Of a DNA stretch of 64,000 nucleotides, positions 1-11,277 are shown piece after piece (positions within the stretch are counted from its first letter, which is position 1; each line of letters begins with the position of its first letter). Position numbers and translations under genes: made by a program. A model generated the notes under the pieces. It searched no databases, had not been told where the DNA came from, and worked only from the letters and a program-made list of their open reading frames with translations. The DNA is taken from the NCBI GenBank assembly GCA_023014485.1, contig JAJOZX010006149.1:152501-216500 (forward strand), written 5' to 3'. The DNA is from Bathynomus jamesi. Its lineage: Eukaryota; Arthropoda; Malacostraca; Isopoda; Cirolanidae.

Positions 1-219
1 AATTTCTGATTAAACTTTTCCTTTCTCATGATATTCGTTTTTTTGACCCATGTTGTTACTTTTGTTAATTGCGAGAAAACTATAAAAGATATCAGAATTC
101 CGTTTCTTGCATTCAAAAAAGAAGTTTGAAAGTATCTTGCATATAAAAATTGTCATGATAAGAAAGGGGGTTACTGAGATATTAATTTTTAAAAAATGCG
201 TCATTTTTTTCGGACCACC

Positions 220-262
<43 letters not shown>

Positions 263-1192
263 TACATACAGTCTGTGTGTGTGGTGTGTATATATATACA
301 CACATACTCAGGTTACATACAAAGTAAAATAAAATCAAATACAGTAATATCTAAGCTTAAATCTAACCTTAACACCTTATAACTTTTATTGCCAAACTTA
401 AAGTGACGCAAAAGGAGAAACAAACTTTTTCTGAAGCTTCGATATCCTGGAATCGGTGCCTGTAAAACAAGGAAAAATAGACCTTAAGTGCACCGTAAAC
501 TATATAGTATAAGTAAACTAATGCCAACATTTAATACAAGGTAGTATGAACAAGTAATATGCAATAAAAATTATAGTGAATGAACAGTAGCAGTACAGTA
601 ATTTACAATGCAGAAGTTAAATGAATAAACTTTTTAACCTACTTCAAAAATGAGGCAACGATCACTTCCTTGCTTAACATTTTACTATAGTTTGCAATTC
701 TGTAATTTAAATAATAACCACAAATTACAAAAGAAACTCAAAATAAACATTTCACTATCACAAATTAACGTCAATCTACCGGAAATATGCTTCAAGGTAT
801 TCCATAAATGAAATCATTACAAAAATCCATTAAAAATTGAGTCAAACCCTTACCTCAGATTACAAAATGCCGACAAAAGTTTGCCAGAACATATAAAACA
901 CAGATACTCCAAACGCTAAATGTAGCAGGAACAAACCCAACTTCTCGATGTGAAATGCAGTTTTTAACAGAATTTTTTTTTTAACGGATCAACCCTTTTT
1001 GTATTCACAATTCACTCAGAAATGACAATACGAAAAAGGATTGAAGGTTTACCGAATGCCAAAAAAGCAGACACGTTACTCGGTATTGTGAATTTAATCA
1101 TTTTTTTCTTTCACCAAATATAAAGCCTATTTTGGTCTAACCCTTGACAATATATACATACAGAAATTATTTTCCAGAAATAAATAGAACAT
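1..1192. other. AT-rich region, no gene recognised
   Basis: No ORF here resembles a known protein. The segment holds a (TA)n/(CA)n microsatellite at about 222-302 and otherwise low-complexity AT-rich sequence up to the target-site duplication of the LINE that follows. Short ORFs across the microsatellite translate to Tyr-Ile repeats and are artefacts. Confidence 0.6.
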
Positions 1193-1205
1193 AATATAAA
1201 CACGA

Positions 1206-2624
1206 CGAGATACCAGCCGAGGCATGGAAGGCACTGTGAGATGAGGGGGTGGATCTGGTGTGGGATCTAATTCAGAAGTTGTTTGACCAGGAGGTGATTC
1301 CGGATGAGTGGCGGACCAGCATCATAGTGCCTATATTCAAAGAGAAGGGAGATGTACAAGATTGCACGAATTATAGAGGGATCAAGCTAATATCACATAC
1401 AATGAAGATATGGGAGCGAATAGTGGAGAGTAGGTTGAGAGACGAAGCGGAAGTGTCAGTGGAACAGTTTGGATTTATGCCGGGAAGGAGAACGACAGAT
1501 GCAGTTTTTGCATTGAAACAGTTGGCAGAGAGGTACAGAGAGGGGCAGAAGGCGTTGCACATGGTTTTTATTGACTTGGAGAAGGCATATGATAGGATAC
1601 CACGGCAGGAAGTTTGGAGATGCTTAAGGGAAAAGATGGTACCGGAGAAGTATGTTAAACTGATCAAGGGGATGTATAGGGGAGTAACAACTAAGGTGAG
1701 GAGTAATGTGGGTGGGTCAGAGAGCTTTGGGGTGGAAGTTGGTCTGCACCAAGGATCAGCTTTGAGCCCCTTCCTTTTCAATGTGGTATTCGATGTGTTG
1801 ACGGACAGGATTAGAGGGGAGGCGCCGTGGTGCATGATGTATGCAGACGATGTTGTGTTGAGTGGGGAGATGAAGAGGAGGTGGAGCAGCAGTTGGAAAA
1901 TTGGAGAGAGGCGTTGGAAAGTAGGGGGATGAGAATTAGCCGAAAGAAGACCGAATATATGAGATGTGATGTGCAGCAGGACCGAGGATGGGAAGTGACA
2001 TTGAGTGGAGAGCGTGTTAAGACGGTGGAGTATTTTAAATACTTGGGGTCAACAGTGGATGCAGAGGGGGGAGCAGAGAGAGAGATAAACTGTAGAATAC
2101 AGTCGGGGTGAAAGAATGGAGAGACGTATCAGGGTGCTCTGTGATAAGAGGGTCCCAGTGAAACTGAAGGGAAAGGTATTCAAAACAGTGGTGAGGCCGG
2201 CAATGTTGTATGGAATGGAGACTGTGCCAATGAAGAAGAGCAATGAAAGAAAAATCGATGTGGCTGAAATGAAGATGTTGAGATGGATGTGTGGAGTGAC
2301 GAGGAGGGATAGGGTCAGAAATGAGCATATAAGAGGAACAGTGAAGGTGGCGGGAGCATCTAAGAAGGTGCAGGAGGCCAGGCTGAGGTGGTATGGACAC
2401 GTCAGGAGAAGAGAGGAGGAGTATGTGGGGCGCAGAGTGCTGGAGATGGAGTTGCCGGGACGGAGAAGAAGAGGAAGACGAAGACGAGATGGAGGGACTG
2501 TGTGGTGGCGGACATCAGGGAGAAGGACTTGGAGGAGGACGCGGTATACGACAGAGGAGAGTGGAGAAGACGAACCAAAAACAGCGACCCCATGTAAAGA
2601 TGGGATAATAAGCTGCGGAAGAAG
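1206..2624 (+). pseudogene. 5'-truncated RTE-like LINE, reverse transcriptase pseudogene
   Basis: The + strand encodes the central and C-terminal part of a non-LTR reverse transcriptase. Visible motifs are IIVPIFKEKGD and NYRGIKLIS, EQFGFMPGRRTTDAVF, the motif A-like FIDLEKAYDRIP, the motif B-like LHQGSALSPFLFNVV, and the catalytic YADD at about 1841-1852. Then come the thumb-like VEYFKYLGSTVD and the C-terminal MLRWMCGVTRRDRVRN and RLRWYGHVRRR segments typical of RTE-type LINEs. The endonuclease domain is missing. At least two frame changes (near 1830-1930 and 2111) and an early stop near 1240 break the frame. A 13-bp direct repeat (AATATAAACACGA) lies at 1193-1205 and 2625-2637, so this is a target-primed insertion truncated at its 5' end. 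Confidence 0.9.
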
Positions 2625-2637
2625 AATATAAACACGA

Positions 2638-3661
2638 AGTTGAGTAAACAACATTTAGAGTTAATCTTGAGTTTTTGATTCTTGACAAATCGGAAGTTTG
2701 TTTGTGTTTCTGTATGAATATTTTATTTTTTAAAAAAAATTTTCAGTTATATTTTTTATAACTTTAAACTTTTGGATTGTGATCTATTGCAAAATGTCGG
2801 AATTTATCTGTGATTTAAAAAGTGTATATCGTTTCGATAATATAAAGATCGACTTTATTGGATATTTCAGATATTTTCGAATATCCAAATTTGTCGACTC
2901 TTTAATCTCAATGAGTTCTATTGGGAATAAAGCTTTATAAATAAGTAAAGGGGTCAGAAACTGCTCAGCGCCCAGGACAGATTAATGGGGCCCATTTTGC
3001 CAACCCTCCTTTATGTTACCAACACCTATGGGAGTCGACCTCCCGAACCTCAGTGTCTTCACTTTGGATTCAGGTTATCTGGTAAAGGCCAAAATCACTA
3101 TCAATGAACATGTACAGATGCGCAAAATATGTGAATTCCCAATTTATAAACCAGAAACTAGCTACAATACGAATCTGACTCAAATTATCTTCATTATTAT
3201 ATACATATAATTATGTAGTTATTCTTCCGTCAGGTGAGTAACATCATGCAGGCGGACAGACCCATGACATCCAATCCAAGGTCCTAAATTTACATATCTC
3301 GTGCACTTGGAGAAAATAGGTTGAGAGAGGATCTCTGCAGCTCGATGACTCATGCAAACTAAAAAGAATTCAACAAAAATGAACTATACACTAATTTTGT
3401 GTATGTAATCAATTTAATTACTGGAACTATGAATTAAAAAAATACGTACCCTAAAATAATAATTACAAACCCCCCTAGAATGAAAGGTCCGCATCACGTA
3501 ACCTTTCTGCCTGTGTCGCATTCTATCATTTATCGAACACGAAAAGTTCGTGCAGCGAGTCATCAAAAAATTCTTTTATAAGAGAGAAAATATTTCGATA
3601 CAGTTACCTTTAATTATGATGTCAGAATAAAATCCCGATTATATTTTTGGAAGTATAGATA
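2638..3661. other. AT-rich spacer, nothing recognised
   Basis: No coding similarity, terminal repeats or RNA gene could be recognised between the RTE-like insertion and the mariner element. A 65-codon ORF at 3013 has no recognisable features. Confidence 0.5.
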
Positions 3662-3663
3662 TA

Positions 3664-4369
3664 CAGGGTGCGGCATAAGTCGCTTTACCGAGAATAATGA
3701 AATCACCTTGTGAAGAATAATATTTATTATTTATTACAGAAATTGTTCAAAATGTCCTCCATCAATAGACACGTTACATCTTTGAACCACTGAACAACAA
3801 ATAGTGCGACACAGTTCTTTGTTATTATTCAACGTCTCGAACTCTTGGCGTATCGAAGTCTTCACGTGATCGAAGTCCCGAGGTTTCTGCCTTAGACTCT
3901 ATCTTTGATTATACCCACATTTAATAATCATATGGGGTTATGTCCGATGACCGAGGAGGCTATTCGACTATCCCACGACGTCCTATCCATTCTGAAAAAT
4001 TATCGTTTAAGAATACACGAACATTTCTTCCGAAATGTGGTGGAGCACCATCTTGTTGCCATATTATACTTTCAAAATTATGATGGTTTCTAAGTGTAGG
4101 CAACAACGTGTTCTGTAACATTTCCAGATAATTGACGGTATTAACAGTGCCGTCAAAGAAATAAAGACCCACGACATCATCCGGTCAAATTCCAGCCCAG
4201 ACTGTAACATCTGGTACATTCAATTCATGCTGTAACACCTGATGAGGGTTCTCACTGTATCAATGTTGCCGAATCAGTGCAGCCAAATATAAAAATAATT
4301 TTTCTCTGTATATTATTTTTCACAAAGTGATTTCATTATTCTCGGTAAAGCGACTTATGCCGCACCCTG
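3664..4369 (-). mobile_element. Deleted mariner/Tc1-family element with transposase remnant
   Basis: Inverted termini of about 40 bp begin CAGGGTGCGGCATAAGTCGC at 3664 and end with its complement at 4369, with TA on both sides. The minus strand keeps part of a mariner DDE domain: WQQDGAPPHFGRN (second catalytic Asp) at about 4040-4080. It is followed by a stop in place of the usual Trp, then PPRSSDITPYDY near 3905-3950, which holds the third acidic position. The N-terminal DNA-binding domain and first Asp are absent. At 706 bp it is about half the length of an autonomous mariner and cannot encode active enzyme. It abuts the next MITE directly. Confidence 0.85.
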
Positions 4370-4376
4370 TATATAA

Positions 4377-4587
4377 GAATGACAAAAGTAAATAGACACT
4401 GCGATGACTGTCTTCAATAACAAAAAGCAAAACTCATCAATGGAATTCCAGAACGTCTGTCTAAAGGGGAAAAAGCTACACGATTATATAGTAATTCAAT
4501 AAATCTGGTATTATTTATTAATATTTATTATCAAATCAAAACCTAGGATAAGACCGAAAATGTTTATTTATTTTTGTTAACCCTTTG
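4377..4587. mobile_element. Mariner-type MITE, copy 1
   Basis: About 210 bp with ends reading ACAAAAGTAAATAGACA on the left and, diverged, TTATTTATTTTTGTTAACCC on the right. The interior (AAAACTCATCAATGGAATTCC...) matches two further copies at 11174-12765 and 51970-52206. The leftmost bases of this copy are missing where it meets the preceding mariner element. No coding capacity. Confidence 0.7.
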
Positions 4588-4591
4588 TGTG

Positions 4592-4668
<77 letters not shown>
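4592..4668. repeat. (TA)n then (GA)n microsatellite
   Basis: An uninterrupted TA tract of about 45 bp is followed by a GA tract of about 26 bp. Confidence 0.95.
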
Positions 4669-4674
<6 letters not shown>

Positions 4675-5359
4675 AGGGGAGTTCGCGTCTCGCCTCGGAT
4701 TTCACATTTGAGCGATTAAAATTCCTGACTGTATGGGTCTTCCTTGGTGAGGAAGTGCCTCGGATCCTTTAAAAAGCTATAGGTTTCCTACGTCATTATG
4801 ATCTTTTAGATATTCCCAAGAAATTTAACAATTTATTTATTATTACCATTAAAATTTACTAATTTTTATACTCGCTTATACCTAATTACTCTTGTAAAAA
4901 TCACATTCACTGTATATCCCCACATAATTTACATATAATAATACAAATATAAAATAATATATAATAATTTATATAATTTACATATAATTTACATATAATT
5001 TACGTATAATTTACGCTTATATATAGTATTTACATATAAAAACGGTTATACAGATCGCATACAAAAGAAAGATGTCTTTGCTTTATAATCGCATGATACA
5101 AGGCAGTGAAATTTGAAAAGACATCTTTATCAGGAAGCACTGAAAGAAATGAAGAAAAATAAGAGATTTTCTTTCAAAATAAATGAATAAATAAAATAAA
5201 ATTATTCGTATTTTAAATAGTCTTTTATTTTCTGCGAAAATATGTGTTTCATTTTGATGTAAGAATTTTTACTTTTAAAAATGAATTCCTTTTAAAATAT
5301 TTTGAAAAAGAATTTCCCTCAAATGAAAGACTCCTTTGTTCAATGCATATATAGGAATG
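4669..5359. other. AT-rich region, no gene recognised
   Basis: Contains a short stretch of repeated CATATAATTTA-like units near 4930-5010. No coding similarity or terminal inverted repeats seen. Confidence 0.5.
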
Positions 5360-5361
5360 AG

Positions 5362-5362
<1 letters not shown>

Positions 5363-5417
<55 letters not shown>

Positions 5418-5418
5418 A

Positions 5419-5458
<40 letters not shown>

Positions 5459-5488
5459 ATGAATATATATATATATATATATATATAT
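5363..5488. repeat. Interrupted (TA)n microsatellite
   Basis: TA repeats with GATGATGA and AATATATT interruptions. The tract served as target for the hAT-like element that follows. Confidence 0.95.
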
Positions 5489-5896
5489 TAGGGATGCAAC
5501 GGGTAATGCTTTTACCGGGTAATCTGGTACGGGTACCCGAAATGTAATACCCGATCGAGTACGGGTACCCGATCGGGTATTGAAGACGTTCCAAAATTTG
5601 TTGGTTTACTACCGCGACTTATTAACTGTATGCAGTTCAAGCACTTGGCTTTACTATTATCTAATTTATCAATGACAAAATAGTCCCAAACCATACTACG
5701 ATTTGCCATTTTGAATGTTTTGTTAAAAAATATTATATAAAAAGTATATCAAGAAAACCTGCAAAACAATAAAACTAAAATTAAATTAGAATTTGGTTTT
5801 TACTACCCGTACCCGATTTTTTAGCAATTACCCGATCGGGTCGGGTATCATCGAGGTGTACATTACCCGATCGGGTCGGTACTCGTGACATCCCTA
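5489..5896 (-). mobile_element. Non-autonomous hAT-like element with BED-type remnant
   Basis: The termini are inverted: TAGGGATGCAACGGG at the left and a CATCCCTA end at the right, flanked by ATATATAT and ATATACAC (6 of 8 match, a decayed 8-bp duplication). Subterminal regions are full of GGTACCCGATCGGGT-like units in both orientations, a common hAT layout. The minus strand from about 5709 encodes VWDYFVIDKLDNSKAKCLNC, resembling the start of a BED zinc finger (W..F....D...AKC..C), and then degenerates. 408 bp; no DDE domain. Confidence 0.8.
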
Positions 5897-5921
5897 ATAT
5901 ACACACACGCACACACACACA

Positions 5922-5958
<37 letters not shown>

Positions 5959-5994
5959 TATATACAGTATATATATATATATATATATATATAT
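5897..5994. repeat. (CA)n and (TA)n microsatellite
   Basis: CA/CG dinucleotide tract of about 60 bp, then a TA tract of about 30 bp. Confidence 0.95.
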
Positions 5995-5996
5995 AG

Positions 5997-6710
5997 GTTA
6001 GACAGAATAATGGAAACACTTGCATTTTCGATGCTATATTTTCTGGTATCATTAATAGCATTATGTACTTTATTAAATTAATATATAACTGCATATAATA
6101 TTGAGAACACCTATTTTAATATGTTCATATTGGTTTTCCATGTTCTTGTAGAATAAATAAAAATATGACGCTTGGAAAAAATGTTACTGACTGTGAAAGG
6201 GACATGATAGTAGGAGCCTGTTTGGTTGGTGTCTCAATATTAAAAGTTGAGTGATTGCCCCTGCACCTTGAAGAACAGTCCCCTAGTATGAATATCAGTT
6301 AGATAGAGTGAAAGATATACTTTCCAACAAGATGGAGCCCCTGCTCACAGAGCACGCCAAACTGTCACATTCTTTGAGAACGAAACACCGGATTTTATCG
6401 AACCCAATATGTGGCCGGCTAGTAGCCCCGATCTTTTACCACATCCCTGTGCCAATATAAGAACATAGATGAACTACGCGAAAGAATTCTGCTCGGCTGA
6501 GAGAAGGTGTCTCAACGATATGTAAACAGGTGTATTGATCAGTGGCGTCCACGTTTGTCGGCCTGCGTTGAACAGGAAGGGGGACACATCGAGCAACTTC
6601 TCAATTAAGACGAACAACATGTTAAGGTAAGCATCTATGAAGTTTGGGAGCTCTAGTCCCCTTACTTTTTTTAATATGACAGTTTACCTCTAAGGGGTAA
6701 CTTTTTTTAC
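5997..6710 (+). pseudogene. Tc1/mariner-type transposase remnant
   Basis: The + strand around 6310-6420 reads FQQDGAPAHRARQTVTFFEN, the signature of the second catalytic Asp block of Tc1/mariner transposases, then WPASSPDL in a different frame. At about 6460-6605 it reads NIDELRERIL...CIDQWRPRLSACVEQEGGHIEQ, the usual C-terminal end. The N-terminal half is replaced by short unrelated sequence beginning near GGTTAGACAGAATAATGG. Multiple stops and frameshifts. Outer ends are uncertain. Confidence 0.75.
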
Positions 6711-6714
6711 CCAC

Positions 6715-6752
6715 CATATATATATATATTATAATATATATATATATATATA
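6715..6752. repeat. (TA)n microsatellite
   Basis: Interrupted TA tract next to the Tc1-like remnant. Confidence 0.9.
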
Positions 6753-7518
6753 CACATACGTGTGTTAAGATATTTGCTTGCTTAGTACTATACAATAATG
6801 TAAATTCAATACATTTAAATTTTCATTAACTTCCATTTCGAGATTTAAAAAAAAAGAAAAATGTCTGACGGTCGTGATTGAGCTCTTTAGTCTTTTAAAA
6901 TAAAAAGTTTCAAATTTTTAAATCGATTCATTTCAGGGAGAAAATTCATTTGCATTTCATTTCCTTTCTGTTTGAAAGCCTTCATCAAGTTTTTAAGCTT
7001 TTTCATTAACACTTCCGTTCGTTCGTTCGTTCATTTTTAGGTTTAGTTTAGGTTCTAGTTACGTCCTCATTTATTTACGGATTCGGAGCTTTGTAACAAC
7101 TAATTCATTTACAGCAGCAAGCAAGCAGAAGCTTGCAAAGGGCCAACAGTCCATATATATACACCGTATATACAGACGCTCCCTGGGTTACTTAAGCCTC
7201 GACTTATGCAAATTCGACTTTACGTAAATGCTCCCAGAAATCCCCTCCGCATCATCTCCAAACTTTTTTTCGTAAAATTGCCCTTAATTGTGTTGCAATA
7301 ATGACTAGAAAGCGCCCAAGTGATCGTGAGAGTGCAGGACAGTACAGTATTTTGGACTACTTAATTATCTTTTTTTCCTGTGCTTTTATTGCTACTATAC
7401 AATATTTAGTTTTTTTAATTTATAAAAAAGTATTGTATCTTGTGTTCAATGATTACACAGGCCTGGGTTGGTTTTATTGTCCTAAATATTTTATCACCTA
7501 TATAGTAATTTTTGCACG

Positions 7519-9720
7519 GTGATTCCGAAAATAATATTCATTTTTCGCCATCACGTACAGATTTTTCACAAAATGTTAGATTTCATATTACATATGTAAG
7601 TAATATTCATTAAAATTGACTCAATTAAATTTTGATTAAAAACTACTGCCGATAAATGCTTCCAGATCAGCAGTGATGTCATAGCGTCTTCTAGAACATT
7701 CGAGAAACGCACCGCTAGAATATAAGTGATTGACAAGCCACGAGATGAGTCAGTCTGTCTACAGTAGTGCGTGCGAGGTTATAGTTCTTTATTATTCAAA
7801 GGTGCGCGGTGACTATATTTCTCTTTTGAAATTTGTTTATTTGTCGCTATGGCAACCAGAGGGTGTGTAAATAGCCCAAACATTTTCTGTTATATTTGTG
7901 GAAAATTTACTATGAACAAAACAAAAGCGAGATATTACAGACTTCGTCAAGAAAGCATACTATGCGTACTTCGGAATGAAACTTGGGGATCAAGACAAAT
8001 CATGGGCTCCACATAAAGTTTGCAGTGTTTGTGTTGAACAACTTAGACTGTGGAGTAAAGATAAAAAGGATTCTTTACCTTTTGGGATTCCAATGGTCTG
8101 GCGTGAACCTAGAAATCACAGCAATGACTGCTATTTTTGTTCATGTAACGTTCAAGGCTACAATACTAAAAATAAAAAGGAAATTTCCTATCCAAACTTT
8201 CAGTCTGCTATAAGACCTGTTGCTCATGGACCTGGTATACCTGTACCTACTAAACCAAATACTCTTGATATAACTTCATCTGATTCGGTGTCTGATGACG
8301 ATGGAAACGATGATATTGATTGTTTTCAAACCGAAACATCTGGTGAACCCCAATTGTTTACACAAAGTGAACTTAATGATTTGGTAAGAGATTTGTGTCT
8401 CCCGAAGGATTCTTCAGAGATTTTTGGATCCAGATTTCATGTAAAGAACTTGCTTTCTCCCGGGACGTCATTTTACTGGTACAGAAATCGAGAAAAAGAA
8501 TTCATCCAACATTTTTCTCAAAAAAATTCACTGGTACATTGCAACAATGTTTCGGAACTAATACTTAAGCTAGGCGCTGCAGTCTATGACCCAAGTGAGT
8601 GGAGACTTTTCATTGATTCCTCCAAAAGAAGTCTAAAAGGCGTCCTCCTTCACAACGGTAACTTGTATGCATCCGTTCCTGTGGCTCATTCGGTTCACTT
8701 GAAGGAAACGTACGAAAATCTTGAGCTTCTTCTAGCTAAGGTTAAAGACAAAGAACACGATTGGCTACTTTGTGGAGACTTAAAAGTGATTTGTATGTTG
8801 TTAGGTCAACAACCAGGTTATACGAAGTTTCCATGGTTTTTGTGTGAATGGGATAGCCGAGCAAGAACTCAGGACTGGATAAAAAAGGAATGGCCACGCA
8901 GAGTCAACCTGACACCTGGTTCTAAAAACATTCAACGTGAGAGTTTGGTTGACATGAAGAAAGTCCTTTTACCTCCGTTTCACATAAAATTGAGTTTGAT
9001 GAAGCAATTTGTTAAGGCCTTGGACGAAAATGGAGGTTGTTTTAAGTATCTGTGTGGTAAATTCCCAATTCTTTCGGAAGCAAAATTGAAAGAAGGAATT
9101 TTCGTTGGTCCCCAGATTAGAAAACTGACACTTTGGATGAACACTTTGAAAGAACAATGAACAATCTTGAAAAAGAAGCGTGGATTGCTTTTAAGGATGT
9201 CATCAGCAAATATTTGGGGAACAACAAGGACCCAAATTACCAAAACATTGTGAACAACATGTTAAATAAGTTCAAAGAGTTGGGTTGTAATATGAGTTTG
9301 AAATTACATTTCTTACATTCACACTTGGATTACTTCCTTGAGAATCTCGGAGCACTTAGCGAAGAACAAGGAGAACGGTTTCACCAAGACATCAAAGAAA
9401 TGGAGAAGAGATATCAGGGAAGGTGGGACATCAGCATAGCATGATGGCTGATTACTGCTGGATGTTGAAAGGGGATACTCCAGAATTATTACATAAAAGA
9501 AAAGGAACAGCGCGTACATTCGAGACTAAAAGGCATAGATCTCACAAGAAAACTCAGGACAAATAAAGATGAATATGTAATTGACGTTAATAGTGTTCTT
9601 TCTTTTTGAAGTTGTTTGCATTTGTAATTAGTATAACAAAGCGAAATAGGTACCTAATATAAATTGAAATAAATATTTATTTATGTTGTTGTTTTCTCTC
9701 TTCCAGTTTGCAGAAAATCC
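7519..9720 (+). mobile_element. Unclassified DNA-element-like unit, copy 1
   Basis: This unit encodes the same protein family as the minus-strand unit at 13481-15790. Its left side contains CACGGTGATTCCGAAA, matching the inner terminal repeat of the second copy (CGCGCTGATTCCGAA). The distal termini and the right terminal repeat are not recognisable here, so the limits are approximate. It sits inside a Tigger-like remnant, which supports its being mobile rather than a host gene. Confidence 0.55.
7849..9566 (+). pseudogene. Unclassified repeat-encoded protein (~560 aa), copy 1, frameshifted
   Basis: I do not recognise a named family. From the ATG at 7849 the frame reads MATRGCVNSPNIFCYICGKF, a CxxC pair. 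After a frame change near 7925-7935 it continues GMKLGDQDKSWAPHKVCSVC, a second CxxC, so the N-terminus looks zinc-binding. Then come acidic linkers, the block SEWRLFIDSSKRSLKGVLLH (about 8599-8658), LLCGDLKVICMLLGQQPGYT (about 8767-8823), and LPPFHIKLSLMKQFVKALDE. A second frame change near 9150 leads to LSEEQGERFHQDIKEMEKRY (about 9358-9417), and a third at about 9440 leads to MMADYCWML and the stop at 9564. There are no introns. The conserved Asp of LFIDSS, Asp of CGDLKV and Glu/Asp of EEQGERFHQD could form an RNase H-like acidic triad; that is inference. Three frameshifts make this copy non-functional. Confidence 0.7.
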
Positions 9721-9916
9721 TTACGTGATAGAAAAAAATGAACATCTTATTCGAAATGAGCGTAGTTGAATTATATAAAATCAGTTATTAGTAAGAAAAC
9801 AACTTTTATAAAGTTCTCATTCGCAGGCCTGTGTTACCTATGGAAGGGTCAATTCCGACTTACGGAAAAATCGACTTACATAAAGCTTCCGGAACGGAAC
9901 ACTTACGTAAGTAGGG

Positions 9917-9918
<2 letters not shown>

Positions 9919-9963
<45 letters not shown>

Positions 9964-9978
9964 TACATATATATACAC

Positions 9979-10019
<41 letters not shown>

Positions 10020-10046
10020 CACTGTATATATGTGTGTGTGTGTGTG
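9919..10046. repeat. (TA)n / (CA)n / (TG)n compound microsatellite
   Basis: Alternating TA, CA and TG dinucleotide blocks. ORFs across it are artefacts. Confidence 0.95.
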
Positions 10047-10144
10047 TGATATGCAACGTTTCGAAAGCCATTGTTTTAATTTTCAGGGAATGCTGATATA
10101 AATAAAATATATTAAATTAAATATTCTTCATAATTAAAATCTTT

Positions 10145-10466
10145 GGAGCAATCCAAGAAAAAGCACCCCCAAATCAATTTAGGTTGCTTTTTCTTGGATT
10201 GGGGTCGAACGAGGGTGCTTACTCTTGGATTGCTCTAAAATGGAGTTACAATGGAGTTAAAATTGAGTTAATTGCTCTAAAATGGTTAATTGAATGCCCG
10301 ATTAGGTTAATTGTACGCCCTTGACGATTGGTTAGGTTAAGTCGTGATATTTCGTTATTTTTAACGAAAATATCACGACTTAACCTAACCAATCGTCAGG
10401 GTGTACAGTTGACCTAACCTAGCATTCAGTTAACCTAACCGGGCATTCATAATTGTACCGTAAGTT

Positions 10467-10502
<36 letters not shown>

Positions 10503-10745
10503 CAATCCAAGAATAAGCACCCCATAATAATGGTAGCACTTCAAACTGAATTGTTACCATTATTGGTTGAAGATCCATTGCCAGTAATAAATTGGTGTAA
10601 GGGAAAAAAATCTTATTAAAAAAGTGATGCTGTGTGCTAAGTGCGATCAAGCAATGACCTGGACAAAGTTTTTGAAGAATATTGATGTTAAAATCCTTTA
10701 ATTTGGATTGAGGTCTAACTGGGGTGCTTATTCTTGGATTGCTCC
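10145..10745. mobile_element. Composite MITE with 8-bp target duplication
   Basis: The outer termini are GGAGCAATCCAAGAA at 10145 and TTCTTGGATTGCTCC ending at 10745, flanked by identical 8-bp repeats AAATCTTT (10137-10144 and 10746-10753). The interior is not simple. A ~92-bp unit (10145-10236) ends with the same right terminus, and a ~246-bp unit (10500-10745) begins with the same left terminus. Between them lies a 263-bp block holding a hairpin of CGATTGGTTAGGTTAAGTCG and its complement, GCCCGGTTAGGTTAA-type runs and a (TA)n tract. It has no coding capacity. The 8-bp duplication suggests hAT-type mobilisation of the whole. Confidence 0.75.
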
Positions 10746-10923
10746 AAATCTTTAAAATCATAAAAGTTACTAAAATAATTAAAATTTTTATAACTTTTGA
10801 AATTAATAAATTATTAAAATTTGTGTACAGAAATTTTGAAAGAGGAATGATGGAACAATTTCTTCTTAAATTATCAGCGAACGGTAACTAATCCCGAGAA
10901 AGAGAATAAAACATTTGTGACTA

Positions 10924-11045
10924 CGTTGTGGCCATGTCGCATCACCGCTTCCCGTTGGATCGGCGAGGTTAAGCGAAGTTTATTTTATTCAGCAGTTGGA
11001 TGGATTATCGTCCTCCGCGTTCAGATGATGTAGAGACCCGTAGGT
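10924..11045 (+). other. 5S rRNA-like segment, possible SINE3-type head
   Basis: GGCCATGTCGCATCACCGCT, then TTGGATCGGCGAGGTTAAGC and AGCAGTTGGATGGATTATCG, follow the order of a 5S rRNA gene from the upstream GATC..GA(A/G)GTTAAGC box A region to the TTGGATGG intermediate element. The match is partial and the ends do not form a closed 5S molecule. It could be a diverged 5S-derived SINE or chance similarity. Confidence 0.35.
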
Positions 11046-11277
11046 AGTTCAGATACCATGTACAAAGCTGTAGGTCCCCTCCGTCACATGAACTTTGCGG
11101 TTACAAAGGTGGTTAAAAAAGTCCTAAACACTTGTTTAAAAAGGAGGTTTGGAAAACTTTATTTTAGAATATACAGAGTGTAGACAAAAGTAAATAGACA
11201 CCACGATGATTATCCTCAAAAACAAATGGCAAAGTTCATCAACGGAATGCCAGAACGTGTATCAGCTTTGCATAATA

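Larger units (their letters stand above)
7173..9918 (+). mobile_element. Tigger/pogo-like element remnant split by a second element
   Basis: The left end starts CAGACGCTCCCTGGGTTACT and carries subterminal CGACTTATGCAAATTCGACT and ACGTAAATG. The right end (about 9825-9918) carries CCGACTTACGGAAAAATCG, CGACTTACATAAAGC and ACTTACGTAAGTAGGGG, an inverted counterpart. Just inside the left end, at 7301, the short reading frame MTRKRPSDRESAGQ resembles the N-terminus of Tigger/jerky-type transposases, then leaves that similarity at once. So this is an internally deleted derivative; the unit at about 7519-9720 lies inside it. The end assignment is moderate because the terminal few bases have diverged. 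Confidence 0.5.

Noticed and set aside
10..382. ORFs on both strands across the first TA microsatellite
   Set aside because: Translations are Tyr-Ile repeats from (TA)n; no protein-like composition or homology.
1371..1835. 154-codon minus-strand ORF
   Set aside because: Antisense shadow of the RTE-like reverse transcriptase.
2049..2654. 201-codon minus-strand ORF rich in Leu/Ser
   Set aside because: Antisense of the RT C-terminus; no recognisable domains.
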